Source: CAG-826 sp964583155
GTDB taxonomy: Bacteria; Bacillota_I; Bacilli_A; RFN20; CAG-826
Direction: 5' to 3'
Assembly (NCBI GenBank): GCA_964583155.1
Contig: CAZOUY010000008.1
Coordinates: 1 to 64,000, forward strand
Length of the DNA stretch: 64,000 nucleotides
The notes below the pieces were generated by a model. That model was not told the DNA's origin and ran no database searches. It saw only the letters and a program-made list of their open reading frames with translations. The position numbers and the translations under genes are program-made. This document shows, piece by piece, positions 28,614 through 37,465 of the stretch; position 1 is the stretch's first letter, and each line of letters opens with the position of its first letter.

Positions 28614-29416
28614 TGAATATGAATTATCTTCGTCTATACTTTATCTATTTGAAACGGGCTATCATCGCCAAATTAGAATATAAAAAAGACACGATCATCG
28701 GCATTATCGGTTTTTTATTGAGTAACGCCGCTTCGCTATTATCGATCTACTTTATTTTAGAGAGCATCCCATCCCTATATGATTGGAATATGTGGGAATT
28801 AGGCTTTTTATATGGCTTCACGATGCTGCCCGTGGCTATCGATCATTTCTTTAGTGATGACCTTTGGTGCGTGGCCTATTGGAAGGTCCGAAATGGTGAT
28901 TTGGATCGCTTTTATTTGCGACCTCTACCGGTTCTTTTTCAGGTCATCGCCGAAACCTTTCAGCCGGAAGCCTTTGGCGAACTTATCGTCGGAGTTGTAA
29001 TGATTTCGGTTTGCGGAATCTGGGGAAATTTAGGAATAAATTGGTCCTTTGGCTATATTTTGATGATTATTATCGCTACGATTTTCGGGGCACTATTAAT
29101 AACTTCGATCAAGATCATAACAGCCGCGTTAGCTTTTTATATGAAGCGTTCGGGGCCATTAACGCAGATCGTCTATAATTTTATCGATTATACCAAGTAT
29201 CCGCTCAAGATTTATCCAAAAGCGGTTCGCTTTGTTTTGCAATTCGTTTTCCCATTCGCGCTCGTGATTTCTTTTCCGGTCGACACTCTTTTACACGGAA
29301 CATATAATCCATATTTATTATCGGGAATGATAATTTTGTTTACCTCGCTAATCTTTATCATTTCTTTGATAGTTTGGTCAAAGGGAGAGAAGCATTATCA
29401 ATCAAGCGGTAGTTAA
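28613..29416 (+). CDS. ABC-2 type permease, second subunit
   Basis: The 267-residue partner permease has about six membrane segments and the family-typical stretches YKKDTIIGIIGFLLSN and NGDLDRFYLRPLPVLFQ (ABC2_membrane_6-like). The ATG at 28613 shares a base with the preceding stop and follows GGAGGG, so translation is coupled. It is the last gene of the exporter operon and converges on rpsD with a shared terminator. Confidence 0.87.
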   Translation: MNMNYLRLYFIYLKRAIIAKLEYKKDTIIGIIGFLLSNAASLLSIYFILESIPSLYDWNMWELGFLYGFTMLPVAIDHFFSDDLWCVAYWKVRNGDLDRFYLRPLPVLFQVIAETFQPEAFGELIVGVVMISVCGIWGNLGINWSFGYILMIIIATIFGALLITSIKIITAALAFYMKRSGPLTQIVYNFIDYTKYPLKIYPKAVRFVLQFVFPFALVISFPVDTLLHGTYNPYLLSGMIILFTSLIFIISLIVWSKGEKHYQSSGS

Positions 29417-29445
29417 TACATCAAAACACAATTATATCAAAGCAT

Positions 29446-29478
29446 AAAAAAACCATTCGCTCATCACGAATGGTTTTT
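29446..29478. terminator. Bidirectional terminator between ABC operon and rpsD
   Basis: AAAACCATTCG and CGAATGGTTTT form an 11-bp stem, with A-run on the left and T-run on the right, so both convergent transcripts can stop here. Confidence 0.9.
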
Positions 29479-29481
29479 TGA

Positions 29482-30090
29482 TTATAACTTACGGTTATAG
29501 AATTCAACGATCTGTGATTCTTGAATATCCATCGGCAATTCATTACGTTCAGGTTCCCGTAAATAAACTCCTGATTTTTCTTCTTTGTTCACAGATACAT
29601 ATTTAACGGTGGAAGCGATGGAATCGAGAGATTCCGCAATAACCTTCAAGCCTTTAGAAGTTTCTTTAACGCTAATCACATCGTTAACATGGCATAAATA
29701 ACTTGGAATATCGACTTTCTTGCCGTTGACAAGGATATGACCATGATTCACAAGTTGACGGGCCGCTCTTCTGGTTCTCGCAAATCCCATACGATAAACT
29801 AGGTTATCCAAACGAGATTCGAGAATTCGCATAAAGGCAATACCGGTAACTTCTTTTGAATCGCTGGCGATTAAGAATAAACGACGGAATTGACGTTCAT
29901 TAACACCATACATCAACCGCAATTTTTGCTTTTCAATCAATTGACGACCATATTCGGAAGGTTTTTTCTTCCGATCATTGCCGTGTTGTCCGGGACCATA
30001 AGGACGTTTGGCTAATTCCTTACCGGTTTCGAGAATTGAAAAGTTCAAACGACGAGATATTTTCCAATCAGCACCAGTGTATCTTGACAT
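29482..30090 (-). CDS. rpsD: 30S ribosomal protein S4
   Basis: S4 binds 16S rRNA early in 30S assembly. The 202 residues start MSRYTGADWKISRRLNFS and contain the S4 RNA-binding domain (SRLDNLVYRMGFARTRRAARQLV, cited here as RLDNLVYRMGFARTRRAA) followed by NHGHILVNGKKVDIPSY. GYRxQLxEKQKLR-type sequence (YGRQLIEKQKLRLMYG) is present. It is transcribed alone from a minus-strand promoter with a long structured leader, as expected for autogenous control by S4. Divergent from ezrA. Confidence 0.98.
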   Translation of the reverse strand: MSRYTGADWKISRRLNFSILETGKELAKRPYGPGQHGNDRKKKPSEYGRQLIEKQKLRLMYGVNERQFRRLFLIASDSKEVTGIAFMRILESRLDNLVYRMGFARTRRAARQLVNHGHILVNGKKVDIPSYLCHVNDVISVKETSKGLKVIAESLDSIASTVKYVSVNKEEKSGVYLREPERNELPMDIQESQIVEFYNRKL

Positions 30091-30256
30091 TATGATTTCC
30101 TCCTTTTCTTTATTTTATAAGTGCAAAATAAAGCAATAGGTGCACATTCCTAACTTCGGATGTTTGAATCATGAGGTTCACCATTCAGCAAGGGTACTAC
30201 TCGAATTTGTTTCCAAACATCGGACAAGCCGTATGTACATGCTGCATTACATGCAT
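30091..30256 (-). promoter_or_regulatory. Structured rpsD leader, putative S4 autoregulatory element
   Basis: About 165 untranslated bases precede rpsD. The stretches 30159-30166 (GATGTTTG) and 30214-30221 (CAAACATC) form a long-range stem enclosing about 47 bases with further pairing. Bacillus rpsD has such an S4-binding leader; identity here is by position and structure. Confidence 0.55.
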
Positions 30257-30261
30257 TTATT

Positions 30262-30290
30262 AATATATGATTTTTATCTTTTTATGTCAA
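30262..30290 (-). promoter_or_regulatory. rpsD promoter
   Basis: On the minus strand, TTGACA (complement of 30285-30290) and TATATT (complement of 30262-30267) are exactly 17 bases apart, upstream of the leader. Confidence 0.75.
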
Positions 30291-30424
30291 GAAAAAAACG
30301 CACAATTGACAGATTTGGGTTTTAATGGTGCGAAGTGGCGATAGTGTAATTTAACATTTTAGAATTATTTTATAAAACTCGTCATAAAGATATGTTATAA
30401 TTTCTTTTAAAGGGAGGCGGCGTT

Positions 30425-32140
30425 ATGATCCTTTTAGACTTCAAAAATCCAAAGCTTTGGATAATATTATGCGTTAGTCTAGTTGTTTTTATTGTCCTAA
30501 TTATTTTGTTCCGGCATTTTATTTTGTCACGCACAAAAGCGCGGAAAATTGTCGCGGAGCTAGAACGGAAATATGAATATCTACACGCTCTTTTAGTGGG
30601 CCAAGATTCTCAGCTTATCAAGCGCTTGGAAATCATTTCCCAAAGTAATTTATTGTATGCTGAGATTCATGATAATTTTCAATCACGCTTTAAAGTTATT
30701 TTAGGGAGCAATGATCAGCAAGCACAGATCGCAATATCCTCCATGGAAGAGCTAATCATGCAAAAAAAGTATCATGATTTTTATAATAATTTGGATAATA
30801 ATCTTCGCATTGTCGAGCTTTTTGAAGTTCAAGTCAAAGAATTAGATAATGATCTATCCGCCAAATTAAAGCCGGAGGAAGACTGCCGCAATGCCTCTTT
30901 AGTCTTAAAAGAGAAGCTCCGCCGCATCAAAGCCACTTATTTTGAAAAGCAGGCGGAATTAATGTCGATTGAGGACACCTTCACGAGAACTTTTAACGGA
31001 ATTGAAAATGAATTTAATGAGTATGAAAAATATGTCGAAAGTGCCTTCTATGATGAAGCTAATAATCTTCTCCCGAACATTAGCAAAATGCTTGATGAAT
31101 TGGATTATGCCTTGAAGGAATTACCGACTTTATGTGTCCTGGTGGATGCGACAGTGCCTGAAAAGATTGAGAAGCTTCAGGAAGAATATAATAAGATGCA
31201 GGAGCAGGGAATTCCTATTCAGCATCTCTACGTTAAAAGCTGCATTTCGCAAATGACAAGCGAATTATATGATATCCAAATGCGTCTTTCGAGCTTTGAG
31301 CTTAAAGGCGTAAAGGAACGGTTGACCGCTATGGTCGATCAGATCGATTGCTTCCATAATCTCTTTTTAGAAGAGATCAATGCGCATGATACCTTTATCG
31401 AAGAATGCGAATCTATTTATACCCGTGTCAGTGCGGTTGAACATCAATTCGTGGTTCTTCGCCAAAAATTGCTTCGTGTGAAGGAAATATATCGATTAGA
31501 AGAGAGTTATCTCGACAAAATGGAAATCATCCAAAATGAAATCAATCAATTAGGAGCGACCAAACGTCAATTGGATACCTATATTCATGCTTCCACTAAA
31601 CAGCCTTATACCTTGCTTTTACAAAAAATGCATGAATTGGAAGAAAAATTGTCCGCTACTGAGAAGGATATCTCGGAATATAACGCCTATATCGTTTCGT
31701 TACGAACGGATTCCGATAAGGCCTTCAATTTAGTCAACGATAGCTTTTTGCAATTGAAGAAATCGGAAAAGATGGTTCGTGATATTGGTGTCGCTAATTA
31801 CGAAAACCGTTTAAAGGATCGTTTTAAGCAATGCTATGAGTATTTAACGAATATTTATAGTGTGTTGATGGAAAATCCTATCAATGTTAAAGAAATCAAT
31901 CGCTTGGTATCTGCCTTTAATATCGTCTTTACGGAATTGACCAATGAGATTAAGGATCAATACCATTTAGCGGATTTAGCCGAAAAAGCGATTGTTGAGG
32001 CCAATATCGAAAGGGCGACGATGCTCGATTACGATAAATCGCTTATTCGTGCGGAACGATATTTCTTTGATGGCGATTTTGAAAAATCATATTACGAGGC
32101 TAACGCCACCTTAAAGAAAATTGGAACCAATAATAATTGA
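30425..32140 (+). CDS. ezrA: Septation ring formation regulator EzrA
   Basis: EzrA is a membrane-anchored negative regulator of FtsZ ring assembly. The 571-residue length is normal. A single N-terminal membrane segment (about 10-30: LWIILCVSLVVFIVLIILF) is followed by spectrin-like coiled coils to the C-terminus. Identification rests on this layout, on phrases such as ANNLLPNISKMLDELDYALKE, cited as LDELDYALKELP, and on Bacillus-like synteny with rpsD, a cysteine desulfurase and thiI. The start follows GGGAGG; a -10-like TATAAT at about 30399 lies upstream. Confidence 0.9.
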   Translation: MILLDFKNPKLWIILCVSLVVFIVLIILFRHFILSRTKARKIVAELERKYEYLHALLVGQDSQLIKRLEIISQSNLLYAEIHDNFQSRFKVILGSNDQQAQIAISSMEELIMQKKYHDFYNNLDNNLRIVELFEVQVKELDNDLSAKLKPEEDCRNASLVLKEKLRRIKATYFEKQAELMSIEDTFTRTFNGIENEFNEYEKYVESAFYDEANNLLPNISKMLDELDYALKELPTLCVLVDATVPEKIEKLQEEYNKMQEQGIPIQHLYVKSCISQMTSELYDIQMRLSSFELKGVKERLTAMVDQIDCFHNLFLEEINAHDTFIEECESIYTRVSAVEHQFVVLRQKLLRVKEIYRLEESYLDKMEIIQNEINQLGATKRQLDTYIHASTKQPYTLLLQKMHELEEKLSATEKDISEYNAYIVSLRTDSDKAFNLVNDSFLQLKKSEKMVRDIGVANYENRLKDRFKQCYEYLTNIYSVLMENPINVKEINRLVSAFNIVFTELTNEIKDQYHLADLAEKAIVEANIERATMLDYDKSLIRAERYFFDGDFEKSYYEANATLKKIGTNNN

Positions 32141-32208
32141 TGAAATAGGCGAAGACAAAGGACTTCGCCTTTTACTTGCATAAATTATAGAGTACGGAGG
32201 TTATTTTG

Positions 32209-33327
32209 ATGTATTTAGATCATGCGGCAACAACGCCTGTGCGCCAAGAGATTCTTGATAGTTATTACGATTTACTGCAAGATAAATTCGCGAATCCTTC
32301 AAGCCTACATCGTTTGGGACAAGAGGCGTCTAACTTATTAAATAAAGCGCGGGAACAAATCGCTCTCTTTTTTCATCGCGCCCCTCAGGAGATCATATTC
32401 ACTTCCGGGGCCACCGAAGCCAATAATCTCGCTATTAAAGGCTATGCTTTACGCTATCAGAATCGCGGCAAACATATCATTACGACACAAATTGAGCATC
32501 CCTCGGTCTTAGAGGCCTGTGCCCAATTGGAAAGATTTGGCTTCCGCATCACGTATCTTCCGGTCGATGCTCGTGGTTGTATTCGCTTAGAGGATCTCAA
32601 AGCAGCAATGGATGATGAAACTATTCTAGTTTCGATTATGGCGGTCAATAATGAAGTCGGAAGCATCAACGATCTTCCTGGAATTGCTAAGATCGTGCAT
32701 GAATATCCTAAAGCGGTCTTTCATTCCGATACCACGCAGGCTATCGGCAAAATCGATATCGACTATGATGATTTGGACATGTTTGTTTTAAGTGCTCATA
32801 AGCTCTACGGATTAAAGGGAAGTGGCGCTTTAGTTAAACGGAAGAAGATTGAATTGCTTCCTCTTGCAAGTGGCGGAGGACAGGAATTTGGCTTTCGAAG
32901 TGGCACTAACGACTTTCCGAAAGAGGTTATGCTAGCCAAAACCATCCGCCTTCTTTTTCAAGAAATGCCTACGGAGCGCGCCCATGTTCAAACGCTATTT
33001 AATCAAGCATATGATGCTTTAAAGGCCATGGATGATATTTCTTTAAATAGTACGAAGGATGGCTCTCCCTTTATTTTAAATTTCTCCCTTCGTGCTAAGA
33101 AAGCTAGCGTCGTTGTGGAGGCTTTATCAAGACAGGGAATTATGGTTTCGACCATCAGCGCTTGCTCAAGCAAAAAAACGGCTCACAGTGCTGTTTTAGA
33201 AGCGATGGGGAAGAATAAACAGGAGTATAGCAATTCAATTCGAATAAGCTTTGGAAAAGACAATACTGAAGAAGAAATAATGACATTTATCAACGTTTTA
33301 AAAGAGATTCTGGCGGCCATACGCTAG
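32209..33327 (+). CDS. Cysteine desulfurase (NifS/NifZ-like)
   Basis: This PLP enzyme takes sulfur from cysteine. ATG 32209 (after an in-frame TTG) follows CGGAGG by 8 bases, giving 372 residues. The start MYLDHAATTP, the PLP lysine in SAHKLYGLKG (Lys198) and the persulfide cysteine in ISACSS (Cys319) are all present. It lies 21 bases before thiI, as nifZ does in Bacillus, so it very likely supplies sulfur to ThiI for 4-thiouridine in tRNA. Confidence 0.94.
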   Translation: MYLDHAATTPVRQEILDSYYDLLQDKFANPSSLHRLGQEASNLLNKAREQIALFFHRAPQEIIFTSGATEANNLAIKGYALRYQNRGKHIITTQIEHPSVLEACAQLERFGFRITYLPVDARGCIRLEDLKAAMDDETILVSIMAVNNEVGSINDLPGIAKIVHEYPKAVFHSDTTQAIGKIDIDYDDLDMFVLSAHKLYGLKGSGALVKRKKIELLPLASGGGQEFGFRSGTNDFPKEVMLAKTIRLLFQEMPTERAHVQTLFNQAYDALKAMDDISLNSTKDGSPFILNFSLRAKKASVVVEALSRQGIMVSTISACSSKKTAHSAVLEAMGKNKQEYSNSIRISFGKDNTEEEIMTFINVLKEILAAIR

Positions 33328-33348
33328 AAGGATGAGGAGATGGAAATA

Positions 33349-34533
33349 ATGCAGTATGAACGAATAATGGTTCGCTTCGGCGAGCTATCCACCAAGGGTA
33401 AGAATAAAAAGGACTTTATCTTTCTTTTAGCTCATAATATTAAGCACGCTTTAAAGGATTATCCTCGCCTTAGCTATGATGTACGAATGGATCATATTTA
33501 TATTAATCTTCACGAAGAGAATACGGATGCGGTTGTGGCTCGATTAGCGGATGTTAGCGGCATTCATTCATATTCCTTAGTGTGCAAAACCGCGTCTAAT
33601 ATCGATGATATTATAAAAACCGCGCTTGAATTGATGGAAAATGAAAAGGGAACTACCTTTAAAATCAAAGCCCGTCGCGCCGATAAGAGCTTTCCATATA
33701 TTTCCGATGAAGTAAATCGCCTGGTAGCGGGACAAATATTAAAAAAAGGTGGATGGAAAGTCGATGTTCATCATCCCGATGTCTTGCTTTCGATCGATAT
33801 CCGGCCAGATGCCTGCTATCTTTATACATTTGCCTATGAAGGCGCGGGTGGTTATCCTTTAGGAATAGGCGGTAAAGCCTTAATGATGATGTCCGGCGGC
33901 ATCGATTCCCCGGTAGCTGCCTATCTTTTGATGAAAAGAGGCGTGCTCTGCGAGTTCATCCATTTTGCTTCTCCGCCATATACCAGTGAAGCGGTCCTCG
34001 ATAAAATTCGGGATCTGGCCCAAAAATTGACCCGCTATCAAGAAACGATTCGCATCCATGTTATTCCTTTTACCGAATTACAAGTGGGAATCTATAATCA
34101 TGTTGATGAAAGCTACGCGATTACCATCATGCGACGGATGATGTATCGCATCAGTGAAAGATTGGCGAAGAAGCGTTCCTGCTTAGCTCTCGCTAATGGT
34201 GAATCCATTGGGCAGGTGGCTTCCCAAACTTTAGCCAGCATGCGGACCATCAATTATGTCACGAACATGCCGGTGATTCGCCCTTTAGCGACGGTCGATA
34301 AAAAGGATATTATCAATCTCGCCCGTCGGATTGAAACCTTTGATATTTCTATTCGTCCCTATGAAGATTGCTGTACCATCTTTGAACCGCATAATCCGAA
34401 GACCGCTCCGAAGATGGAAATCGTGGAGGAATTGGAAAAGACCTTCGATTATGAGAGTCTCATAAGTAAATGTCTTCATGAAGCAGAGGTAATTATTGTC
34501 AATTCCCAAACAAATGAGGAAAAATATTTATAA
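33349..34533 (+). CDS. thiI: tRNA 4-thiouridine synthase ThiI
   Basis: ThiI activates U8 of tRNA and inserts sulfur. ATG 33349 is preferred because GAGGAG at 33334-33339 would be too close to the alternative ATG 33340. The 394 residues contain the N-terminal ferredoxin-like and THUMP domains (MVRFGELSTKGKN; FKIKARRADKSFP) and the adenylating PP-loop MMSGGIDSPVA near residue 185. There is no C-terminal rhodanese domain, as in Bacillus ThiI, consistent with direct use of the desulfurase encoded just upstream. Confidence 0.95.
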   Translation: MQYERIMVRFGELSTKGKNKKDFIFLLAHNIKHALKDYPRLSYDVRMDHIYINLHEENTDAVVARLADVSGIHSYSLVCKTASNIDDIIKTALELMENEKGTTFKIKARRADKSFPYISDEVNRLVAGQILKKGGWKVDVHHPDVLLSIDIRPDACYLYTFAYEGAGGYPLGIGGKALMMMSGGIDSPVAAYLLMKRGVLCEFIHFASPPYTSEAVLDKIRDLAQKLTRYQETIRIHVIPFTELQVGIYNHVDESYAITIMRRMMYRISERLAKKRSCLALANGESIGQVASQTLASMRTINYVTNMPVIRPLATVDKKDIINLARRIETFDISIRPYEDCCTIFEPHNPKTAPKMEIVEELEKTFDYESLISKCLHEAEVIIVNSQTNEEKYL

Positions 34534-34577
34534 TTTTTAGGTTTTGGCAAACACTAACCTCGCGAGGAGGTGAGTGT

Positions 34578-34778
34578 ATGCGAACCACAAAGAATAATAA
34601 GTCCAGCCAAAATCGGACAACTAGCGCTCGAAAAAGTACAACTCGTGCTACTTCTAATAAGAATTCGCTCAATCATCATGAAAACGAATATGGTGTTGAA
34701 TTAGCGCCAAAAATGAGCCGCAAAACGACAGCTAGTAAACGTAAGACTACTGCTAAAAAAAGAACGACCCGTAAATAA
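34578..34778 (+). CDS. Small highly basic protein at the sspA position
   Basis: This 66-residue product is almost entirely Lys, Arg, Thr, Ser and Asn, with a short acidic centre NEYGVELAPKMSR. In Bacillus the gene after thiI is sspA, an alpha/beta-type small acid-soluble spore protein, and EYGVELAP distantly recalls the E-FGVNLG motif of those proteins; the rest does not match. It may be a nucleic-acid-binding protein. GCGAGGAGGTG provides a strong ribosome site and a terminator follows. Confidence 0.6.
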   Translation: MRTTKNNKSSQNRTTSARKSTTRATSNKNSLNHHENEYGVELAPKMSRKTTASKRKTTAKKRTTRK

Positions 34779-34783
34779 TAAAG

Positions 34784-34815
34784 AAACTGTTAGATACCAA
34801 TCTAACAGTTTTTTT
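34784..34815 (+). terminator. Intrinsic terminator
   Basis: AAACTGTTAGA and TCTAACAGTTT form an 11-bp perfect stem with a TTTTT tail. Confidence 0.92.
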
Positions 34816-34878
34816 AAATTGATACAAATACAATAAAAAATATAGTATAATATAAATTGATAAGGAGCTGATTGGATT

Positions 34879-35364
34879 ATGAAAATTATGGATTATGTTA
34901 AGCAGATCAATGCGAGCATTACGGACGTAGCAAGCCAAGAAAAAGCCAAACAAGTGCGTAAGAAATTGATTATTGCCGGCACTATTATCACGGTGATTAG
35001 CATTCTTATTGTAGTAGGAGCGTTCATCGCTTTTGTGATGGTTGGCGTGAATGCTGTCGATAATGCCTCTGACTTTAAAATGATTAACGTTGTAACACCG
35101 ATGATTTTCTTTCTTATCGGAGGCATCCTCCTATCCATCGGTAGTGTGATTTTAAAAGCCGGACTTGCCATCTTTATTGGCGGAGAGACATCATCCTTTG
35201 TGGACCGCACCATCAATAAGCGCTGCGAATGTGGCAACACGATTACCTCTGATCAAATGTTCTGTCCGAAGTGTGGACGTCCCGTTCGGCGTGTTTGTCC
35301 GCATTGTAATGCTGTCCTTGAACCATCTGATACCTTTTGCCGGAAATGTGGCCATAAGGTTTAA
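34879..35364 (+). CDS. Membrane protein with C-terminal double zinc ribbon
   Basis: The 161 residues have two membrane segments (about 30-55 and 74-97) and a C-terminal cytoplasmic double zinc ribbon: CECGNTI...CPKCG then CPHCNA...CRKCG, eight cysteines in four CxxC-type knuckles. Such proteins are common but functionally undefined; the ribbon may mediate protein contact. The start follows AAGGAG and the gene has its own terminator. Confidence 0.75.
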   Translation: MKIMDYVKQINASITDVASQEKAKQVRKKLIIAGTIITVISILIVVGAFIAFVMVGVNAVDNASDFKMINVVTPMIFFLIGGILLSIGSVILKAGLAIFIGGETSSFVDRTINKRCECGNTITSDQMFCPKCGRPVRRVCPHCNAVLEPSDTFCRKCGHKV

Positions 35365-35376
35365 AGCCTGATTTTA

Positions 35377-35403
35377 AGAAGATCAATCGATCTTCTTTTT
35401 TTT
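35377..35403 (+). terminator. Intrinsic terminator
   Basis: AGAAGATC and GATCTTCT pair around AATC and are followed by seven Ts. Confidence 0.88.
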
Positions 35404-35460
35404 ATGAAGTAATCACGATTGGAGGTATAAAATCGTCAAAGCGGGCCACATTATATATGT

Positions 35461-35964
35461 ATGCTAAAAGCCTTGTATATTTTATCGGTGATTATTCTCA
35501 CTCTCTTGACCCTTCTTTTTGTGATTGCCACGACCATACGCCTTCAAATAACGCCGCAATTATTGAAGGTGACCGTTTTTCATTTTCCGATTATTTATCT
35601 AAAAAATGAAAAGCTTTATGCAAAAATCATCAAAATGAGCGCAAAAAACGATAATAGGCAAGCCTTTTCACCGCAATATCTTCAATTACGCTCTTTCCTT
35701 CATTTGGATGCTCTTAAATGGATCCAAGGAGTGAAGGATCGGAAGGATATCGAAGCTATTTTATGGGGATTAAAGAGGATGATTGTCAATAGCTTTCCCG
35801 ATTCCAAGATCGATCTTCAGATCGAAAGCGGTGAATGGAAGACGATCATCAAAATTAAGTTTCATTTTTATATCGGCACGATCATTTTAAATTATTTATT
35901 AATAAGGAGACGGATTAAACATGGCCAAACAAGCACAGGAATTCATTCAAAATACGATTACTAA
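35461..35964 (+). CDS. YtfI-like protein (DUF2953 type)
   Basis: The 167-residue protein has an N-terminal membrane anchor (about 5-25) and a soluble domain. Its position directly before a GerW/YtfJ homologue matches the ytfI-ytfJ pair of Bacillus, whose first member is a DUF2953 protein; sequence resemblance is modest (LQIESGEWKTIIKIKFHFYIG region, cited as KIDLQIESGEW). No clear Shine-Dalgarno precedes ATG 35461, and an upstream stop at 35428 limits alternatives. It overlaps the next gene by 44 bases in another frame. Confidence 0.6.
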   Translation: MLKALYILSVIILTLLTLLFVIATTIRLQITPQLLKVTVFHFPIIYLKNEKLYAKIIKMSAKNDNRQAFSPQYLQLRSFLHLDALKWIQGVKDRKDIEAILWGLKRMIVNSFPDSKIDLQIESGEWKTIIKIKFHFYIGTIILNYLLIRRRIKHGQTSTGIHSKYDY

Positions 35965-36292
35965 CCTTGGATCTCTTATCAGTGAAATGAAGATTGTCGG
36001 TGATCCTTTGTATCTTAATGATGAAGCGGTTTTATTGCCTGTCAATAAGGTCACCTTTGGTTTCGGATTAGGTGGAGCGAATCTCCCGACGAAAAAGAAG
36101 ATCCGCGATGATTATTCCTTAGAAGGCAATGATTCCTTCGGTGGGGGCTCGGTGGGTGGCTTATCGATGATTCCGGAAGCCTTTCTTTACATCGCTAATC
36201 AGGAATGCACGATTATTTGGATGGAAAAAGAGCCCAACATCTATGCGAAAGCGCTCGATTTATTCATGGCGATGATTAAAAAAAAGAAATAG
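35921..36292 (+). CDS. gerW: GerW/YtfJ family protein
   Basis: The 123 residues match the YtfJ/GerW family: DPLYLNDEAVLLPVNKVTFG, the glycine-rich GFGLGG and SFGGGSVGG loops, and a C-terminal strand-helix ending. In Bacillus, YtfJ is a spore coat/germination-related protein, but homologues also occur in lineages not known to sporulate. The start follows AAGGAG and lies within the end of the YtfI-like gene, so translation is coupled. Confidence 0.88.
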   Translation: MAKQAQEFIQNTITNLGSLISEMKIVGDPLYLNDEAVLLPVNKVTFGFGLGGANLPTKKKIRDDYSLEGNDSFGGGSVGGLSMIPEAFLYIANQECTIIWMEKEPNIYAKALDLFMAMIKKKK

Positions 36293-36542
36293 ATCGATTA
36301 ATCAAATTGTATAATTTATGGCATATCAAACTAAAATACGCAGCTTTTTTCATATTAAATCAAGATTATTGTTAGGATGGGGTTAAAAAATTCCAAAAAC
36401 TTTTAATTTATGGCAATTGGATTTTTAAATAAGTACAATAGGAAAAAAAGAAGACTATCATTCATCAAAATATGCCTATAAGAAATTCGGATGGATTGCT
36501 TGGCATAAATGAGAAGTCGTGTTTTTTTAATGAGGAAAAAAT
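36293..36542. other. Intergenic stretch without recognised features
   Basis: These 250 bases are AT-rich and hold no convincing open frame, hairpin terminator or promoter. Two copies of TTTATGGCA (about 36317 and 36409) are noted but not interpretable. Confidence 0.4.
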
Positions 36543-36821
36543 ATGTTAAAAGGCAGTAAAAAGGGAATCCATAAGGCCATGAACGAGCAGTTCAAGGAAT
36601 ATATCAATCAATGGCTCACCATTTTGGATGCGACTATTCAAACGCAATATCAAAAGATTTTTTATTATGTTTACATTAAACCAGAGAAGATGAAGCTCGA
36701 GCAAATCGCCGATCAATGCTTCATTTCTTTGCATAAGCTCTTGAATGACATCATGGTTGTGAATCGGTTGATTACCAACACTGAAATATATTATCAAAAT
36801 AGACTATTACTAGCGCTTTAA
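36543..36821 (+). CDS. Small helical protein, possible HTH regulator of the RHS locus
   Basis: The 92-residue product is not recognised. Its second half (MKLEQIADQCFISLHKLLNDI) has the spacing of a helix-turn-helix. It follows GAGGAAAA and sits just upstream of two tandem hairpins and the holin-like/RHS pair. It could be a regulator of that operon, but nothing in the sequence proves this. Confidence 0.5.
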   Translation: MLKGSKKGIHKAMNEQFKEYINQWLTILDATIQTQYQKIFYYVYIKPEKMKLEQIADQCFISLHKLLNDIMVVNRLITNTEIYYQNRLLLAL

Positions 36822-36827
36822 TTTGAG

Positions 36828-36895
36828 CGTGAGTATAAAAAATTATACTCCTTTTTTTCGAAAAAAAATTACCCGATTTGGGTAGTTTTTTTGGC
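36828..36895 (+). terminator. Two tandem hairpin terminators
   Basis: GAGTATA/TATACTC (about 36830-36850) followed by CTTTTTTT, then ATTACCC/GGGTAGT (about 36868-36886) followed by another T-run. Both read in the direction of the holin-like gene. Confidence 0.8.
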
Positions 36896-36939
36896 GTACG
36901 CAAGGGTTATATTGAGCGTAGAAAAGGAGGTGTAATGAG

Positions 36940-37461
36940 ATGGATATCGAAGGACTTAAGGAATATGGGTTTTATGTGCAAATGGGGTATGTGACCTTGA
37001 TAGCGAGCCTTATGACATTGGTGGTCACTGAGCTCGTGAAGCTGATCTTCAAAAAGAAGCACATCATTTACGAAGGAATGGAAGCGAGCAAGAGGGATAT
37101 CATCCTTTCGCGATTAGGAAGAGTGGTGGCCCTTTTAATGTATGGAATCTTTTATATCGGAAATGAGCTCTATTTTAAGCATCAAATAAATGTCGATGGC
37201 ACACTGCTTACCGGACTTTTTGCGGGTGCGACCTTAACGCTCACGCTATCGAAGGGAATCTACACGATGCTCCATCAATGGAGCCAAAAAAAGGATGTTT
37301 TCGAGCGCTTGGAATATGCAAATAACGCGGTGGAGCAGCTGAAAAGTGCCTTATCTAGCGAAGCGCAGGATCATCAAAGAACAGAGTCTCGTAAAGAAGT
37401 CAAGGTCGATATGAATAAAACCTGGATATTAACAAATCGCAAAGAAAAAGAGGAGGAATAA
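36940..37461 (+). CDS. Holin-like membrane protein preceding RHS
   Basis: The 173 residues have three membrane segments (about 15-36, 55-75 and 84-103), short loops and a charged C-terminal tail rich in Lys and Glu, the general build of phage holins. AAAGGAGGTG gives a strong ribosome site. It lies 4 bases before the RHS gene. Because the RHS product shows no signal peptide, this protein may help its release or insertion, which is inference. It could alternatively be an unrelated membrane protein. Confidence 0.6.
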   Translation: MDIEGLKEYGFYVQMGYVTLIASLMTLVVTELVKLIFKKKHIIYEGMEASKRDIILSRLGRVVALLMYGIFYIGNELYFKHQINVDGTLLTGLFAGATLTLTLSKGIYTMLHQWSQKKDVFERLEYANNAVEQLKSALSSEAQDHQRTESRKEVKVDMNKTWILTNRKEKEEE

Positions 37462-37465
37462 AGAA

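Noticed and set aside
30140..30325. 61-codon plus-strand frame before ezrA
   Set aside because: It covers the rpsD leader and promoter on the other strand and has no Shine-Dalgarno.
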